Origin: Tolypothrix campylonemoides VB511288
Lineage (GTDB): Bacteria > Cyanobacteriota > Cyanobacteriia > Cyanobacteriales > Nostocaceae
Reading direction: 5' to 3'
NCBI GenBank assembly: GCA_000828075.3
Contig: JXCB02000001.1
Coordinates: 1,191,803-1,255,802 of the forward strand
Length of the DNA: 64,000 nucleotides
In this document: positions 43,030 to 51,646 of the stretch, in pieces
Layout: each line of letters begins with the position of its first letter
Numbering within the stretch: the first letter of the stretch is position 1
Notes under the pieces: model-generated
Told to the model about the DNA's origin: nothing
Database searches by the model: none
What the model saw: the letters and a program-made list of their open reading frames with translations, nothing else
Made by a program: the position numbers and the translations under genes

Positions 43030-43914
43030 ATGCCAAAAATATATACTAAGTCGTGGTTAGATAATGATACAGTTGCCGCCTGGATTTTTCTCACTCCGGC
43101 AGTGATTTTTCTAGGCATCTTTATCCTTGGTCCTATTGCCTATTTGTTCTTTCTCAGTTTCACCGCTGGTAATTTCACCTCAACAGGGGCTTACTGGGTA
43201 GGGCTTAAAAATTATTGGCGCTTGCTTCTTAATCCCGATTTTTGGCAAGTTCTTGGTAACACTTTTTATTTTACAGTTGCCACGGTCATTCCCAGTCTCG
43301 TTATTCCTTTAGGACTGGCTGTGCTGTTAAACCGTAGCGTAGCATTGCGCGAAGCCTTGCGAACCACCTATTTCCTACCTTCAATCATTTCTCTGGTAGC
43401 CGCAGGTTTAGGGTTTCGCTGGTTATTTCAACCGGAAGGACCAGTCAACGCACTATTAAATAGTGTTGGCATTTCGTCAATTTCTTGGCTAGGAGACACC
43501 TTTTGGGCAATGCCAGTGCTCATTATATTAAGTATTTGGAAACAATTGGGTTTCAATATGGTGGTATTCTTGGCAGGGTTGCAAGCAATTCCTCCAAGTC
43601 GTTACGAAGCGGCGGAACTCGATGGCGCGAATTCTTGGCAACAATTTTGGCATATTACGCTACCCGGATTACGACCCACTTTAATATTTGCCACAGTCAC
43701 TACTGTGATTTTCACGTTGCGGAGTTTTGAACAAGTTTATGTAATGACTAGTGGTGGTCCTTTGAATTCTACTAATTTACTCGTTTATTACATTTACCAA
43801 GAAGCTTTTGGTCAATTTGATTTTGGTTATGCAGCAGCAGCAGCAACTGTACTGTTAGCAATAACGCTGGTGCTAGTGTACTTACAGTTGCGAACTTGGG
43901 GTGAGGAAAGTTAG
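43030..43914 (+). CDS. Sugar ABC transporter permease (MalF/UgpA type)
   Basis: 294 residues, six membrane spans. The EAA loop that contacts the ATPase is intact: YEAAELDGANSWQQFWHITL then PGLRPT. The ATG at 43030 starts MPKIYTKSW; an open frame extends further upstream but overlaps purN on the other strand. The partner permease, binding protein and ATPase are not in this window, so the substrate (a sugar or polyol) cannot be named. Confidence 0.88.
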   Translation: MPKIYTKSWLDNDTVAAWIFLTPAVIFLGIFILGPIAYLFFLSFTAGNFTSTGAYWVGLKNYWRLLLNPDFWQVLGNTFYFTVATVIPSLVIPLGLAVLLNRSVALREALRTTYFLPSIISLVAAGLGFRWLFQPEGPVNALLNSVGISSISWLGDTFWAMPVLIILSIWKQLGFNMVVFLAGLQAIPPSRYEAAELDGANSWQQFWHITLPGLRPTLIFATVTTVIFTLRSFEQVYVMTSGGPLNSTNLLVYYIYQEAFGQFDFGYAAAAATVLLAITLVLVYLQLRTWGEES

Positions 43915-44232
43915 GAATTGTGAGTGAGGAATCTAGAACTTACGCCAGGAAAGACAATAAGTGACGTGAGTTCTCAGGACCTCTCCCACTCATATGAAAA
44001 CCTAATTTGCGTAAAAATGGGATTTTTAAGCCTCTCCCCTTGTAGAGGAGAGGTTTGGAGAGGGGTCAAATAAGGATATATCGAACTCACGTTAAGTCGA
44101 TAACAAGAAAGTAGAAAAAACAAGCTATGGCTGCGCTAGCGTCTTCTCTTCGAGACGCTACGCAAATGACGAAGCTTGTTACCAGAGGCGTGAAAAACAG
44201 ATAATTTACCTGTTTGTGTCTTTTGTATTTCT
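43915..44232. repeat. Intergenic region with inverted repeats
   Basis: I see no gene. There is a CCTCTCCC ... GGGAGAGG-type inverted repeat (CCTCTCCCCTTGTAGAGGAG near 44034) and GCGTCT...AGACGC around 44140-44162. Confidence 0.5.
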
Positions 44233-46077
44233 CTACTCGAGTACTTCCAGGTTTCGTACCGCGCCTTGATCCGCGCTAGTCGCCAGCAGTGCATAAGCCT
44301 TGAGCGCTGCTGTCACCCGACGCTGCCGGGGCTGCGCAGGCTTCCAGGCATCTTTACCCTTCGCTTCCATTGCAACACGACGGTTGGCTAATTCCTCCGT
44401 TGATAGATCCACATTGATGCTGCGATTGGGGATGTCGATCCGGATGCGATCGCCGTCCCGCACCAGAGCAATGTTGCCGCCCGCCGCCGCTTCCGGAGAG
44501 GCGTGACCAATCGAGAGGCCCGAAGTACCGCCTGAAAAGCGACCGTCGGTCAGTAATGCACAAAGCTTGCCCAGTCCCTTGGATTTCAGGTAACTAGTCG
44601 GATAAAGCATTTCCTGCATACCAGGTCCACCGCGCGGACCTTCATAGCGAATGATCACCACATCGCCCGGTTCCACTTCCGAGCTGAGAATTCCTTTAAC
44701 AGCGGCATCCTGACTTTCATAAATGCGCGCCCGGCCTTCAAACACATGAATGCTTTCGTCTACGCCTGCCGTTTTAACAATACAACCGCGCTCAGCCAGG
44801 TTACCGTATAGCACAGCAAGTCCACCCTCAGTGCTGAAGGCGTTTTCGATGCTGCGGATACAGCCATTTTCCCGATCCAGGTCGAGGGAGGGCCAGCGGG
44901 TCGATTGACTGAACGCTTGCTGAGTGGGAATACCCGCAGGGCCAGCCTTGAAGAAGGTGTGGACGGCTTCCTCATTGGTACGCATGACATCCCAGCGAGC
45001 GAGCGCTTCTTTCAGCGTCCTACTGTGAACCGTCGGCACGTCCGTGTGGAGCAGTCCGGCACGATCCAGTTCGCCGAGAATGCTAGGAATGCCGCCAGCC
45101 CGGTGGACATCCTCGATATGATACTGGGGTGTGTTAGGTGCCACCTTGCACAGTTGTGGAACCATGCGCGAAAGGCGATCGATATCGGTCAAGGTGAAAT
45201 TGACACCCGCTTCCTGGGCAGCCGCCAGCAAGTGCAGAATGGTGTTAGTGGAGCCGCCCATAGCGATGTCCAGCATCATGGCATTTTCAAACGCTTTGAA
45301 ACTAGCGATGGAGCGTGGCAGTACCGATTCATCGTCCTGCTCGTAGTAGCGGCGGGTAATGCTGACAATAGTTCGCGCGGCGTTGAGGAACAGATCCTTA
45401 CGGTCAAAATGGGTGGCGAGCACGGTGCCGTTGCCGGGTAAGGAGAGGCCGATGGCTTCGGTTAGACAGTTCATGGAGTTGGCGGTGAACATGCCAGAGC
45501 AAGAGCCACAGGTCGGGCAGGCGGAACGCTCATATTCCTCAACCACCTCGTCGCTGAGGCTGTCGTTTGCAGCAGCCACCATAGCGTCCACCAAATCCAG
45601 TTTGTGTTCCGAAAGCTTCGTCTTACCCGCTTCCATAGGACCACCGGAAACGAATACTGTGGGAATGTTGAGACGCAGGGCTGCCATCAACATACCGGGG
45701 GTGATCTTGTCACAGTTGGAAATGCAGACCAGGGCGTCGGCACAATGGGCGTTGACCATGTACTCGACTGAATCAGCGATAATCTCGCGCGAGGGCAGAC
45801 TGTAGAGCATTCCGTCATGACCCATGGCAATGCCATCGTCCACGGCGATGGTGTTGAATTCTTTGGCAACACCACTGGCGGCTTCAATCTCACGGCACAC
45901 CAATTGACCCAGATCCTTCAAGTGAACGTGACCGGGTACAAATTGGGTAAAGGAGTTGGCAACCGCAATGATTGGCTTCTCGAAATCCGCAGTCTGCATT
46001 CCGGTGGCGCGCCAGAGCGCGCGGGCACCGGCCATATTGCGTCCTTGGGTGGAGGTTTTGGATCGATAGGTCGGCAT
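44233..46077 (-). CDS. ilvD: Dihydroxy-acid dehydratase, long (E. coli-like) form
   Basis: 614 residues. The Fe-S and Mg ligands lie in [25 protein letters not shown] and [20 protein letters not shown]. The catalytic Ser lies in [20 protein letters not shown]. It dehydrates dihydroxyacids to the 2-oxo acids for valine and isoleucine. The length and the insert sequences match proteobacterial IlvD; cyanobacterial IlvD as I remember it is about 560 residues. The gene is visibly richer in G+C than both flanks, which suggests horizontal acquisition. No clear ribosome site is seen before ATG 46077. Confidence 0.9.
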   Translation of the reverse strand: MPTYRSKTSTQGRNMAGARALWRATGMQTADFEKPIIAVANSFTQFVPGHVHLKDLGQLVCREIEAASGVAKEFNTIAVDDGIAMGHDGMLYSLPSREIIADSVEYMVNAHCADALVCISNCDKITPGMLMAALRLNIPTVFVSGGPMEAGKTKLSEHKLDLVDAMVAAANDSLSDEVVEEYERSACPTCGSCSGMFTANSMNCLTEAIGLSLPGNGTVLATHFDRKDLFLNAARTIVSITRRYYEQDDESVLPRSIASFKAFENAMMLDIAMGGSTNTILHLLAAAQEAGVNFTLTDIDRLSRMVPQLCKVAPNTPQYHIEDVHRAGGIPSILGELDRAGLLHTDVPTVHSRTLKEALARWDVMRTNEEAVHTFFKAGPAGIPTQQAFSQSTRWPSLDLDRENGCIRSIENAFSTEGGLAVLYGNLAERGCIVKTAGVDESIHVFEGRARIYESQDAAVKGILSSEVEPGDVVIIRYEGPRGGPGMQEMLYPTSYLKSKGLGKLCALLTDGRFSGGTSGLSIGHASPEAAAGGNIALVRDGDRIRIDIPNRSINVDLSTEELANRRVAMEAKGKDAWKPAQPRQRRVTAALKAYALLATSADQGAVRNLEVLE

Positions 46078-46299
46078 GGCGTATTCGATTCGTCTAAGGG
46101 TTCTTAATAGTTTAGACTTTCGAGACGCTCCTTTGCTCTTAACACGGCGTCCTTGGAGCGAAACTTCGTCCCTTAAGATCCGAGTTCCTACATCCTACGC
46201 CCTGCCCCCTACACCCTACTCATCTCACCCCAACCCTCTGTGCAAGCTCGGATAGGGTGCCGGAGGCGGGTGAAGTTTCTCGTTTTTTACAAGTGTTCA
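46078..46299. other. Intergenic region, no gene seen
   Basis: C-rich short repeats (CCTACACCCTAC, CCCCAACCCTC) typical of intergenic repeats. Confidence 0.35.
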
Positions 46300-47010
46300 T
46301 CAGGACATGATATGATATGATGTTTGCTCTTCTCTTGCGGGTTCTTTTGCTTGTTCCAATTTACTCAATGTGTTCAACGATAGAAAACCAAAACCAACTT
46401 TAGAGGCAATATCTAGCAGCGTGTAAAACATTGTCTCAGAACCCTGACCGAAGCTGCTGAAGCCTTCTGGGCTAAGAATCCATACAATTGGATAGAGTGT
46501 CCACAGTACGAGATGCACAGTTACTAGCTTGCGGAATGCTTGCTTTGATCTGGGATGTTTGCGTTCAGCTTGAACACGGTACGGCTGCACCAGCAAGTAG
46601 ATAATTGCTAGGTAAGCAGCGCAACTGACAATATACCAAATGTAGCTCATTGGTTTGGGTGTAACTGTAGCAACGAAGCCAGTCGCCAGCATATAGGCGT
46701 TTGCTCCCAATAAGCTACCTGTAATAGGCAGACTCGTTTTTCCTAAAAAAGTTAAATCTAGCAGCAACAGCGGCGTTGAAAAAAACCAAGTGAGAAATCG
46801 TACCCAATAAGTTGGACGACCATTGATAATATTAACTCCTAAACCAAATGCCATTGCTAGATACAGTCCAGCAGCAATCAAGCAAATAAAAAAATTTAGT
46901 GTATATAGTATTTGCCAACGCTCATTTTTAGCATTATGTGCGCCGAATCCGAAAAAAATACTTCCTAGTGCCATACTAATGACACCAATCCACAGCCAAG
47001 TTTGAGTCAT
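46300..47010 (-). CDS. Cyanobacterial halorhodopsin, TSD-motif light-driven anion pump
   Basis: 236 residues, seven membrane spans. Helix C reads WVRFLTWFFSTPLLLLDLTF: the bacteriorhodopsin Asp85/Thr89/Asp96 positions are Thr74, Ser78 and Asp85, the TSD motif. Helix G reads TLLDIASKVGFGFLSL with Asp200 and retinal-binding Lys204. Motif, numbering and length agree with the chloride pump MrHR of Mastigocladopsis repens and resemble SyHR of Synechocystis PCC 7509, which also moves sulfate. It should pump Cl- inward through the plasma membrane. Retinal synthesis genes are not in the window. It diverges from a DUF981 membrane protein gene. Confidence 0.92.
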   Translation of the reverse strand: MTQTWLWIGVISMALGSIFFGFGAHNAKNERWQILYTLNFFICLIAAGLYLAMAFGLGVNIINGRPTYWVRFLTWFFSTPLLLLDLTFLGKTSLPITGSLLGANAYMLATGFVATVTPKPMSYIWYIVSCAAYLAIIYLLVQPYRVQAERKHPRSKQAFRKLVTVHLVLWTLYPIVWILSPEGFSSFGQGSETMFYTLLDIASKVGFGFLSLNTLSKLEQAKEPAREEQTSYHIMS

Positions 47011-47164
47011 GCAGAGTTTTTAGCTTTTCAGTAATTATTGAGTTTTGTAAAACTTGTTTGCAATTATCCCAGTATTGCTATTTAAAAAAATGCTTCTAAA
47101 TGCGTATTTTCAACTTACTAAAGTATGTATTCCAATGGATTTAAATACTATCAAAAGGTAGATT
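47011..47164. promoter_or_regulatory. Divergent promoter region of the rhodopsin and DUF981 genes
   Basis: A 154-base AT-rich gap between two start codons. No known operator is recognised; shared control of both genes is plausible from the layout only. Confidence 0.4.
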
Positions 47165-47743
47165 ATGTTTATTAACTACATCACCTTAATGTTAATTAAT
47201 TTGGTAGCAGGGCTGTTTCTGCTTGCCGGTTACTTATATTTTGGTCTGAATCACACCAACCAAAAGCGTTGGGTTCCTGGCTTTGGTATGACAGGGGCGA
47301 TCGCACTCGTGCTCGGCTTACACATGATTTTCACTTGGCCCGTGATTGGAAGTTACAATATTGCTTATGGCGAAACAACCGTTTTGTTTGGGATTTTATT
47401 TATCGGTACTGCGATCGCATTAGCCCAAGGTTGGGATTTACTTACAGTAGCAATCTATGGTTTCTTCGCTGGGCTTACTGCCATTGTAATTGGTGTACGC
47501 ATTATTAACCTGGGTTTGACAAGGAATCCGTTATTATCAGGAATCGGATTTATCCTTGCAGGGTTAGGAGGAGTATTTGCAGCACCAACACTGTATTTCC
47601 AATCGATACGCACTTTGCAGATCATTGGCACAATAGTACTGGTAGCTGCTGCTTTAATCTTCGCTTTCACAGGGTATCTAGCTTACTGGGGACATCTTAC
47701 TGATTACTCCAATTGGAAGCCGTTGCCCATGCAAACACGTTAA
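47165..47743 (+). CDS. DUF981 family membrane protein
   Basis: 192 residues with about six hydrophobic spans: LINLVAGLFLLAGYLYFGLN, GMTGAIALVLGLHMIF, TVLFGILFIGTAIALAQG, and later ones. The motif GLHMIFTWPVIGSYNIAYGE is characteristic of DUF981, small membrane proteins of unknown role found in archaea and cyanobacteria. ATG 47165. It is divergent from the halorhodopsin, which may mean a shared role in the membrane, but this is only context. Confidence 0.7.
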   Translation: MFINYITLMLINLVAGLFLLAGYLYFGLNHTNQKRWVPGFGMTGAIALVLGLHMIFTWPVIGSYNIAYGETTVLFGILFIGTAIALAQGWDLLTVAIYGFFAGLTAIVIGVRIINLGLTRNPLLSGIGFILAGLGGVFAAPTLYFQSIRTLQIIGTIVLVAAALIFAFTGYLAYWGHLTDYSNWKPLPMQTR

Positions 47744-48027
47744 TGAGTGCTGAATTGTGAGTACTGAGTAATCTGTTCTAAGTCCATCCCCTAAACACGA
47801 CTTTAGCTATTTGCTAAAATATTAAGCTTTCGTGACCTTTATCAAAGTATTTTGACACAAAAAAGGACTGTAAGCGCCTAAATTAAGCTTTTTACCGATT
47901 TTTATGATTTTTTTCCTAATTTTTTTGAGATTTTTACTCAGCATATCTACTTCTGGGGTGTAATCTCAAAAATACAATGATTTTCAGTATTTCCAGTTTG
48001 GATATGTTACACCCAGAGGTCAATACC

Positions 48028-48684
48028 ATGAAAAACTTTGCTGAAAAACAGGAATTTATTTTCAGTAAAATTACAGATCAATGTTTTCAACAAAGGGATT
48101 TAAGTGGATGCGACTTAAGTGGAATTGACTTGAGAGCAGTCGATTTAAGTGGAATTAACTTAATAGGAGCGGATTTACGCTTTGCAAATCTTAGTGGAGC
48201 AGTTCTCACTGGTGCAAACCTAAGTGGCGCAAATTTAATGCAAGCGAATCTGCAGGAAGCTTATTTGTATGAAGTTTCTTTGTGTGAAGCAAACTTAACT
48301 GCTGCTGATTTAACCCATGCAAATTTGTGCGGGGCTTTTTTATGGCGAGTGAAATTATGTGGAAGTAAGCTATGGGGAGCTTCCTTGTGTGATGCTGATT
48401 TAAGCGAAGCCGACTTAACCGAAGCTAAATTAGTTGAAGCATCGCTCATCGAAGCCAATTTAGTAAGAGCCAATCTCACTGGCGCACAGCTATGTGGAGC
48501 GATGCTGCTAGAAGCAAATTTGAATCAAGCTAACTTAACTGGTGCTGACTTAACATGGGCAAATCTCATGGAAGCAAACTTGAGTGAGGCAAACCTTTGG
48601 GAAGCAAATTTGACGAATGCAAAACTACAAGGTGCTATTATGCCTGACGGAACAATTCACCAACCTCATATATTCTTTTTTTAA
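48028..48684 (+). CDS. Pentapeptide-repeat protein
   Basis: 218 residues from ATG 48028 (AGAGG upstream; other in-frame ATGs at 47977 and 48004 lack a good ribosome site). From residue 28 on it is a run of A(D/N)LXX repeats, starting DLSGCDLSGIDLRAVDLSGI, which fold as a right-handed quadrilateral beta-helix. Such proteins are common in cyanobacteria; some mimic DNA, most have unknown roles. There is no signal peptide, so it is probably cytosolic. Confidence 0.88.
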   Translation: MKNFAEKQEFIFSKITDQCFQQRDLSGCDLSGIDLRAVDLSGINLIGADLRFANLSGAVLTGANLSGANLMQANLQEAYLYEVSLCEANLTAADLTHANLCGAFLWRVKLCGSKLWGASLCDADLSEADLTEAKLVEASLIEANLVRANLTGAQLCGAMLLEANLNQANLTGADLTWANLMEANLSEANLWEANLTNAKLQGAIMPDGTIHQPHIFFF

Positions 48685-48711
48685 TTTAGGGGAAAGTGGT
48701 TAGTCGTGCTC

Positions 48712-48744
48712 AGATTCCCGACTTCTTGAAGAAGTCGGGAATCT
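48712..48744. terminator. Bidirectional hairpin between the pentapeptide gene and fraE
   Basis: AGATTCCCGACTTC (48712-48725) and GAAGTCGGGAATCT (48731-48744) are perfect arms. It is the same family as the hairpin at 26443-26475. Confidence 0.8.
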
Positions 48745-48759
48745 TGTTGTTCAGAAATG

Positions 48760-49539
48760 TTAAAATTCTCGTTGCGAGAAAATAAAGATAGCTATTGCTA
48801 ACAGTAGGATAGTGTATATTAACCCATAGACAGCATTTAAAATGAGCGACATCGTGTCAGGTAGCGCAGCCAAACCGTAGACAGCTTCATTTTTTAAATC
48901 TAATCGAGATAAATCTGGCAAGACAAGATACAAAGCTTGAACCATGCGTCCAATGCTAGGATTGCTACTTATACGACTCAGTTGTAGTAGATCTTTGGTA
49001 AAATTACCCACCAGATACACTGCAAATGTTAAAGCTGTCGCTAACAACGAACTCGTAAACACACCCAAGGTCATCGCCACAGCAGTTATTAAAGATAACT
49101 GTAAAAATAAAAAAATTGGGGCAAGAACAAGACTTGCCACAGGATAAGGAATATTCTTAAATTGCAAAAATCCTAGATAAATCACCGTCATCGTCACGAT
49201 GAGTAGCGCTAGCACTGCTAAGGCACCAAAGTATTTACCAACAATCAATTCACTGCGGCTTAAAGGTTTGGCAATTAAGAGCAAAACAGTGCGTTTATCA
49301 ATTTCTTTGTTAATCAATCCTGTGCCAACAAATATAGCAACAATTAAGCCTAGGAAACTCATCGCCGCCAAACCAAAGTCTAAAAACATTTTGTCCTCTG
49401 TTGTTGCGGCAAATTCAGGAAGTAAGAGCAGGGCGGCTGCGAGTATTAAAGCATAAAAAACAATAATGTAAAGGATGCGATCGCGCACCACTTCCCGAAA
49501 CACATTACTTGCCAATACAAAAACTCTGCCAAAATTCAT
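48760..49539 (-). CDS. fraE: FraE, ABC-2 type permease
   Basis: 259 residues with six membrane spans in ABC-2 permease order: ASNVFREVVRDRILYIIVFY, INKEIDKRTVLLLIAKPLSR, KYFGALAVLALLIVTMTVIY. It is the third gene of a fraC-fraD-fraE operon in the same order and lengths as alr2392-alr2394 of Anabaena PCC 7120. In Anabaena FraC, FraD and FraE are needed for filament integrity and for movement of molecules between cells through septal junctions. The ATPase partner is encoded elsewhere. Confidence 0.88.
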   Translation of the reverse strand: MNFGRVFVLASNVFREVVRDRILYIIVFYALILAAALLLLPEFAATTEDKMFLDFGLAAMSFLGLIVAIFVGTGLINKEIDKRTVLLLIAKPLSRSELIVGKYFGALAVLALLIVTMTVIYLGFLQFKNIPYPVASLVLAPIFLFLQLSLITAVAMTLGVFTSSLLATALTFAVYLVGNFTKDLLQLSRISSNPSIGRMVQALYLVLPDLSRLDLKNEAVYGLAALPDTMSLILNAVYGLIYTILLLAIAIFIFSQREF

Positions 49540-49562
49540 AGGAAATTCGTCATTAGTTATTC

Positions 49563-49618
49563 TCCCTCACTCCCTCACTCCCTCACTCCCTCACTCCCTC
49601 ACTCCCTCACTCCCTCAT
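49563..49618. repeat. Tandem 8-bp repeat, CCCTCACT x7
   Basis: Seven near-perfect copies of TCCCTCAC between fraD and fraE. It lies in the transcribed operon spacer; it is polypyrimidine on the plus strand and polypurine in the mRNA (GTGAGGGA). Confidence 0.92.
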
Positions 49619-49622
49619 CTCT

Positions 49623-50651
49623 TCACTGCTGTGGTGGTGGTGAACCTGCAAAAAATGAAGTTTTTCTTTCGCACTCAATTTCGGCGATTGTATTTCTTTG
49701 CTCCGGTTTCCTGGCTGTTTGACTGGCGGTACTTCCAGACTCTATCACCGGATCAACTCGACAGGATTTTACTAAATAATATCCACGCGGATTGGAACTA
49801 GGACCGTTCCAAATACTTAGTAAATCCAGTTTGTATCCGTCCTTAACACCGGATATACGCGGTTCAACGCCCCATAAAGACTTTTCTTCATATTCTGCCA
49901 AGTTTGTTTGTATGACTTGGTTGCCTAAGTTGCCCACTCTTTGTCTAGCATCAATTAACCACTGCTCTACTTGTGACCAGGGTTGTCCAGCTATTTGTGC
50001 TTCCACTTGCGGAGTCAGTTTTTCTAAAATTAGAACGCCGTTTTTCGGAATTTTGTCAGTAGGTTGTGTTTTGACAACAAAGGCACTGTCCTGATAATTA
50101 TCTACGAGCAGACTGGGATATTCATTTATCCAATTCTCTGTCACAAAATAGAATTGTAACCAGCAACTGATTACCATACAACTGCCAAGTAACATAATGA
50201 TTTTTTGGCGGTCTTCTATCTTCGGAAGTTGAGCTTTTGCTTCTGTACCAGTTCCTTCAAAAAATTCTGGAATTGCAGTAATGAGTGCCGAAATTGTTGG
50301 CCAGAGAACAATTGTTCTTGGTGTTAAAACATCTTCTTGATTACCAAAGGCAAAAACACTGACTAAGAACCCAGTGATCACTGACCCTATTGGCATATTG
50401 GTACCAGGAATGAGTAACGGATTGTCTGTCGTATACCAAGCAGTACCAAAAATTAAAAATAACCAGCCACCAAATGCAATTATATCTTTTGCATAACCTG
50501 TGGAAAGAGATGACATTAACCAGGAAAAAATACTAAGATAAATTAAAGTCTGCCAGGAGTAAGCTCTCGGCGGAATAAATATCTTCTTTATTCGCTCGTA
50601 AATGTCTTCAATAATTCCAAATAAACCAAAAACATCTCTCAATATTTGCAT
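49623..50651 (-). CDS. fraD: FraD, septal junction protein
   Basis: 342 residues. About five membrane spans in the first half (LIYLSIFSWLMSSLSTGYAK, IIAFGGWLFLIFGTAWYTTD, KIIMLLGSCMVISCWLQFYF) are followed by a large periplasmic part (about 180-342) with a helical stretch VEQWLIDARQRVGNLGNQVI and conserved ESGSTASQ. In Anabaena FraD forms the plug module of the septal junction. ATG 50651 with AAGGAGAG upstream. It is the second gene of the fra operon. Confidence 0.9.
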   Translation of the reverse strand: MQILRDVFGLFGIIEDIYERIKKIFIPPRAYSWQTLIYLSIFSWLMSSLSTGYAKDIIAFGGWLFLIFGTAWYTTDNPLLIPGTNMPIGSVITGFLVSVFAFGNQEDVLTPRTIVLWPTISALITAIPEFFEGTGTEAKAQLPKIEDRQKIIMLLGSCMVISCWLQFYFVTENWINEYPSLLVDNYQDSAFVVKTQPTDKIPKNGVLILEKLTPQVEAQIAGQPWSQVEQWLIDARQRVGNLGNQVIQTNLAEYEEKSLWGVEPRISGVKDGYKLDLLSIWNGPSSNPRGYYLVKSCRVDPVIESGSTASQTARKPEQRNTIAEIECERKTSFFAGSPPPQQ

Positions 50652-50717
50652 ATTCTCTCCTTGTATGCCTAAAAATTATTTAATGATTATCAGATAGAAA
50701 TTCATCAAATTAAATAT

Positions 50718-51266
50718 TTACGTATTGACCGAGCGAATAAATAAGATGATTGCTATTAAACTATAGCTGAGTGCATTCCCTATAAGTATTGTGGTAACCA
50801 CATTGGTATTTTGCCATTTACTCTTCAATGCACGACGGGAATTACGCCGTTGAATGAGTTGAGGTTCCGGTTCAGCTTTTTTTAATTCACTTAATAACAA
50901 TAACAAGATTCTCAACAAAAAATACTTAACTAAAAAAGTTGCAAAGAAAATTATAAAAGCTGTAAAAATGATTAATGTTTGTATATTTGGAGCTTGTAAA
51001 CGATTGAAAAAAATAAAATTTATTAATTCTGATTTTATTTGTGGAGGCAACACTGGATCTAAAAAGAAAAATATGACCCAACCAATGACATTGGAAAAAA
51101 GATTGATAGATACGGCATAAAAAGTACTCGTCTTTTTGTCAAATCTTAGCCTTGTATTTAAGACATATGCTTCTAGAGGAATTGCTACTAGTAAAAATAA
51201 AAAATTAAACAATATTGCTCCAAGGGGAAAAATCCGGGGAAGTGGAAGTTCAGGAATTTCAAACAT
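50718..51266 (-). CDS. fraC: FraC, septal junction protein
   Basis: 182 residues from ATG 51266 (a TTG two codons earlier is also in frame). Several membrane spans (AILFNFLFLLVAIPLEAYVL, FYAVSINLFSNVIGWVIFFF, TLIIFTAFIIFFATFLVKYF), a basic loop (QRRNSRRALKSKW) and a last span. It is the first gene of fraCDE. FraC helps localise the septal proteins that hold filaments together in heterocystous cyanobacteria. Its presence shows the host is a filamentous, differentiating cyanobacterium. Confidence 0.88.
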   Translation of the reverse strand: MFEIPELPLPRIFPLGAILFNFLFLLVAIPLEAYVLNTRLRFDKKTSTFYAVSINLFSNVIGWVIFFFLDPVLPPQIKSELINFIFFNRLQAPNIQTLIIFTAFIIFFATFLVKYFLLRILLLLLSELKKAEPEPQLIQRRNSRRALKSKWQNTNVVTTILIGNALSYSLIAIILFIRSVNT

Positions 51267-51403
51267 AAACAAGTCATCGCTAAAGTGTAACTTTAAGAGA
51301 GTATAACCGTAATACTGAGCGTGCTGCGGGCAATTATCTCATTTTTCCAGTCTTTTACCATGTTTTTGTTTTAATATTTCGTTGTTGCTTTTGTTGCTTT
51401 TCT

Positions 51404-51646
51404 TCATATATCTCCATACCTTGTGGGGTGTGAAGAATCGCTACACCCCGCAACGCCGTAGTGGGAACGGCCACGCCTTACCGCTATCGGGTGAGTCCTC
51501 CGCAGGGTCAGGACTGGACTCACCAGTTCCCTGAATCGGGGAAACCCTCGTCTCCACTTCTCTGGGCACGGGACTGGGTCCCCTACACCCAAGAGTGCAA
51601 AACCTTGGGTAAGATGAAAGACTGCCACGTTACAGCTTTCATTCAT
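51404..51646 (-). ncRNA. IS605-type structured RNA/right-end remnant
   Basis: On the minus strand this region can fold into several strong hairpins: GTGAGTCC / GGACTCAC, GCCGT / ACGGC, and GGGGTGT / ACACCCC at the end (51425-51449). The minus-strand frame over it (SRANTNAVPCRHMNESCNVA) may be the end of a lost tnpB. This resembles the RNA-bearing right end of another IS605-orfB type. It abuts the start of the adenosyltransferase gene. Both the family and RNA status are inference. Confidence 0.45.

Noticed and set aside
44905..45805. Long plus-strand frames opposite ilvD
   Set aside because: Shadows in GC-rich DNA without start signals or recognisable domains.
49563..49618. Possible CRISPR array
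   Set aside because: The 8-bp units are contiguous with no spacers. No array with repeat-spacer structure was found anywhere in the window.
51425..51646. Cobalamin riboswitch before the adenosyltransferase gene
   Set aside because: I looked for the conserved B12-box core and did not find it; the hairpins read better on the minus strand as an IS605-type end.
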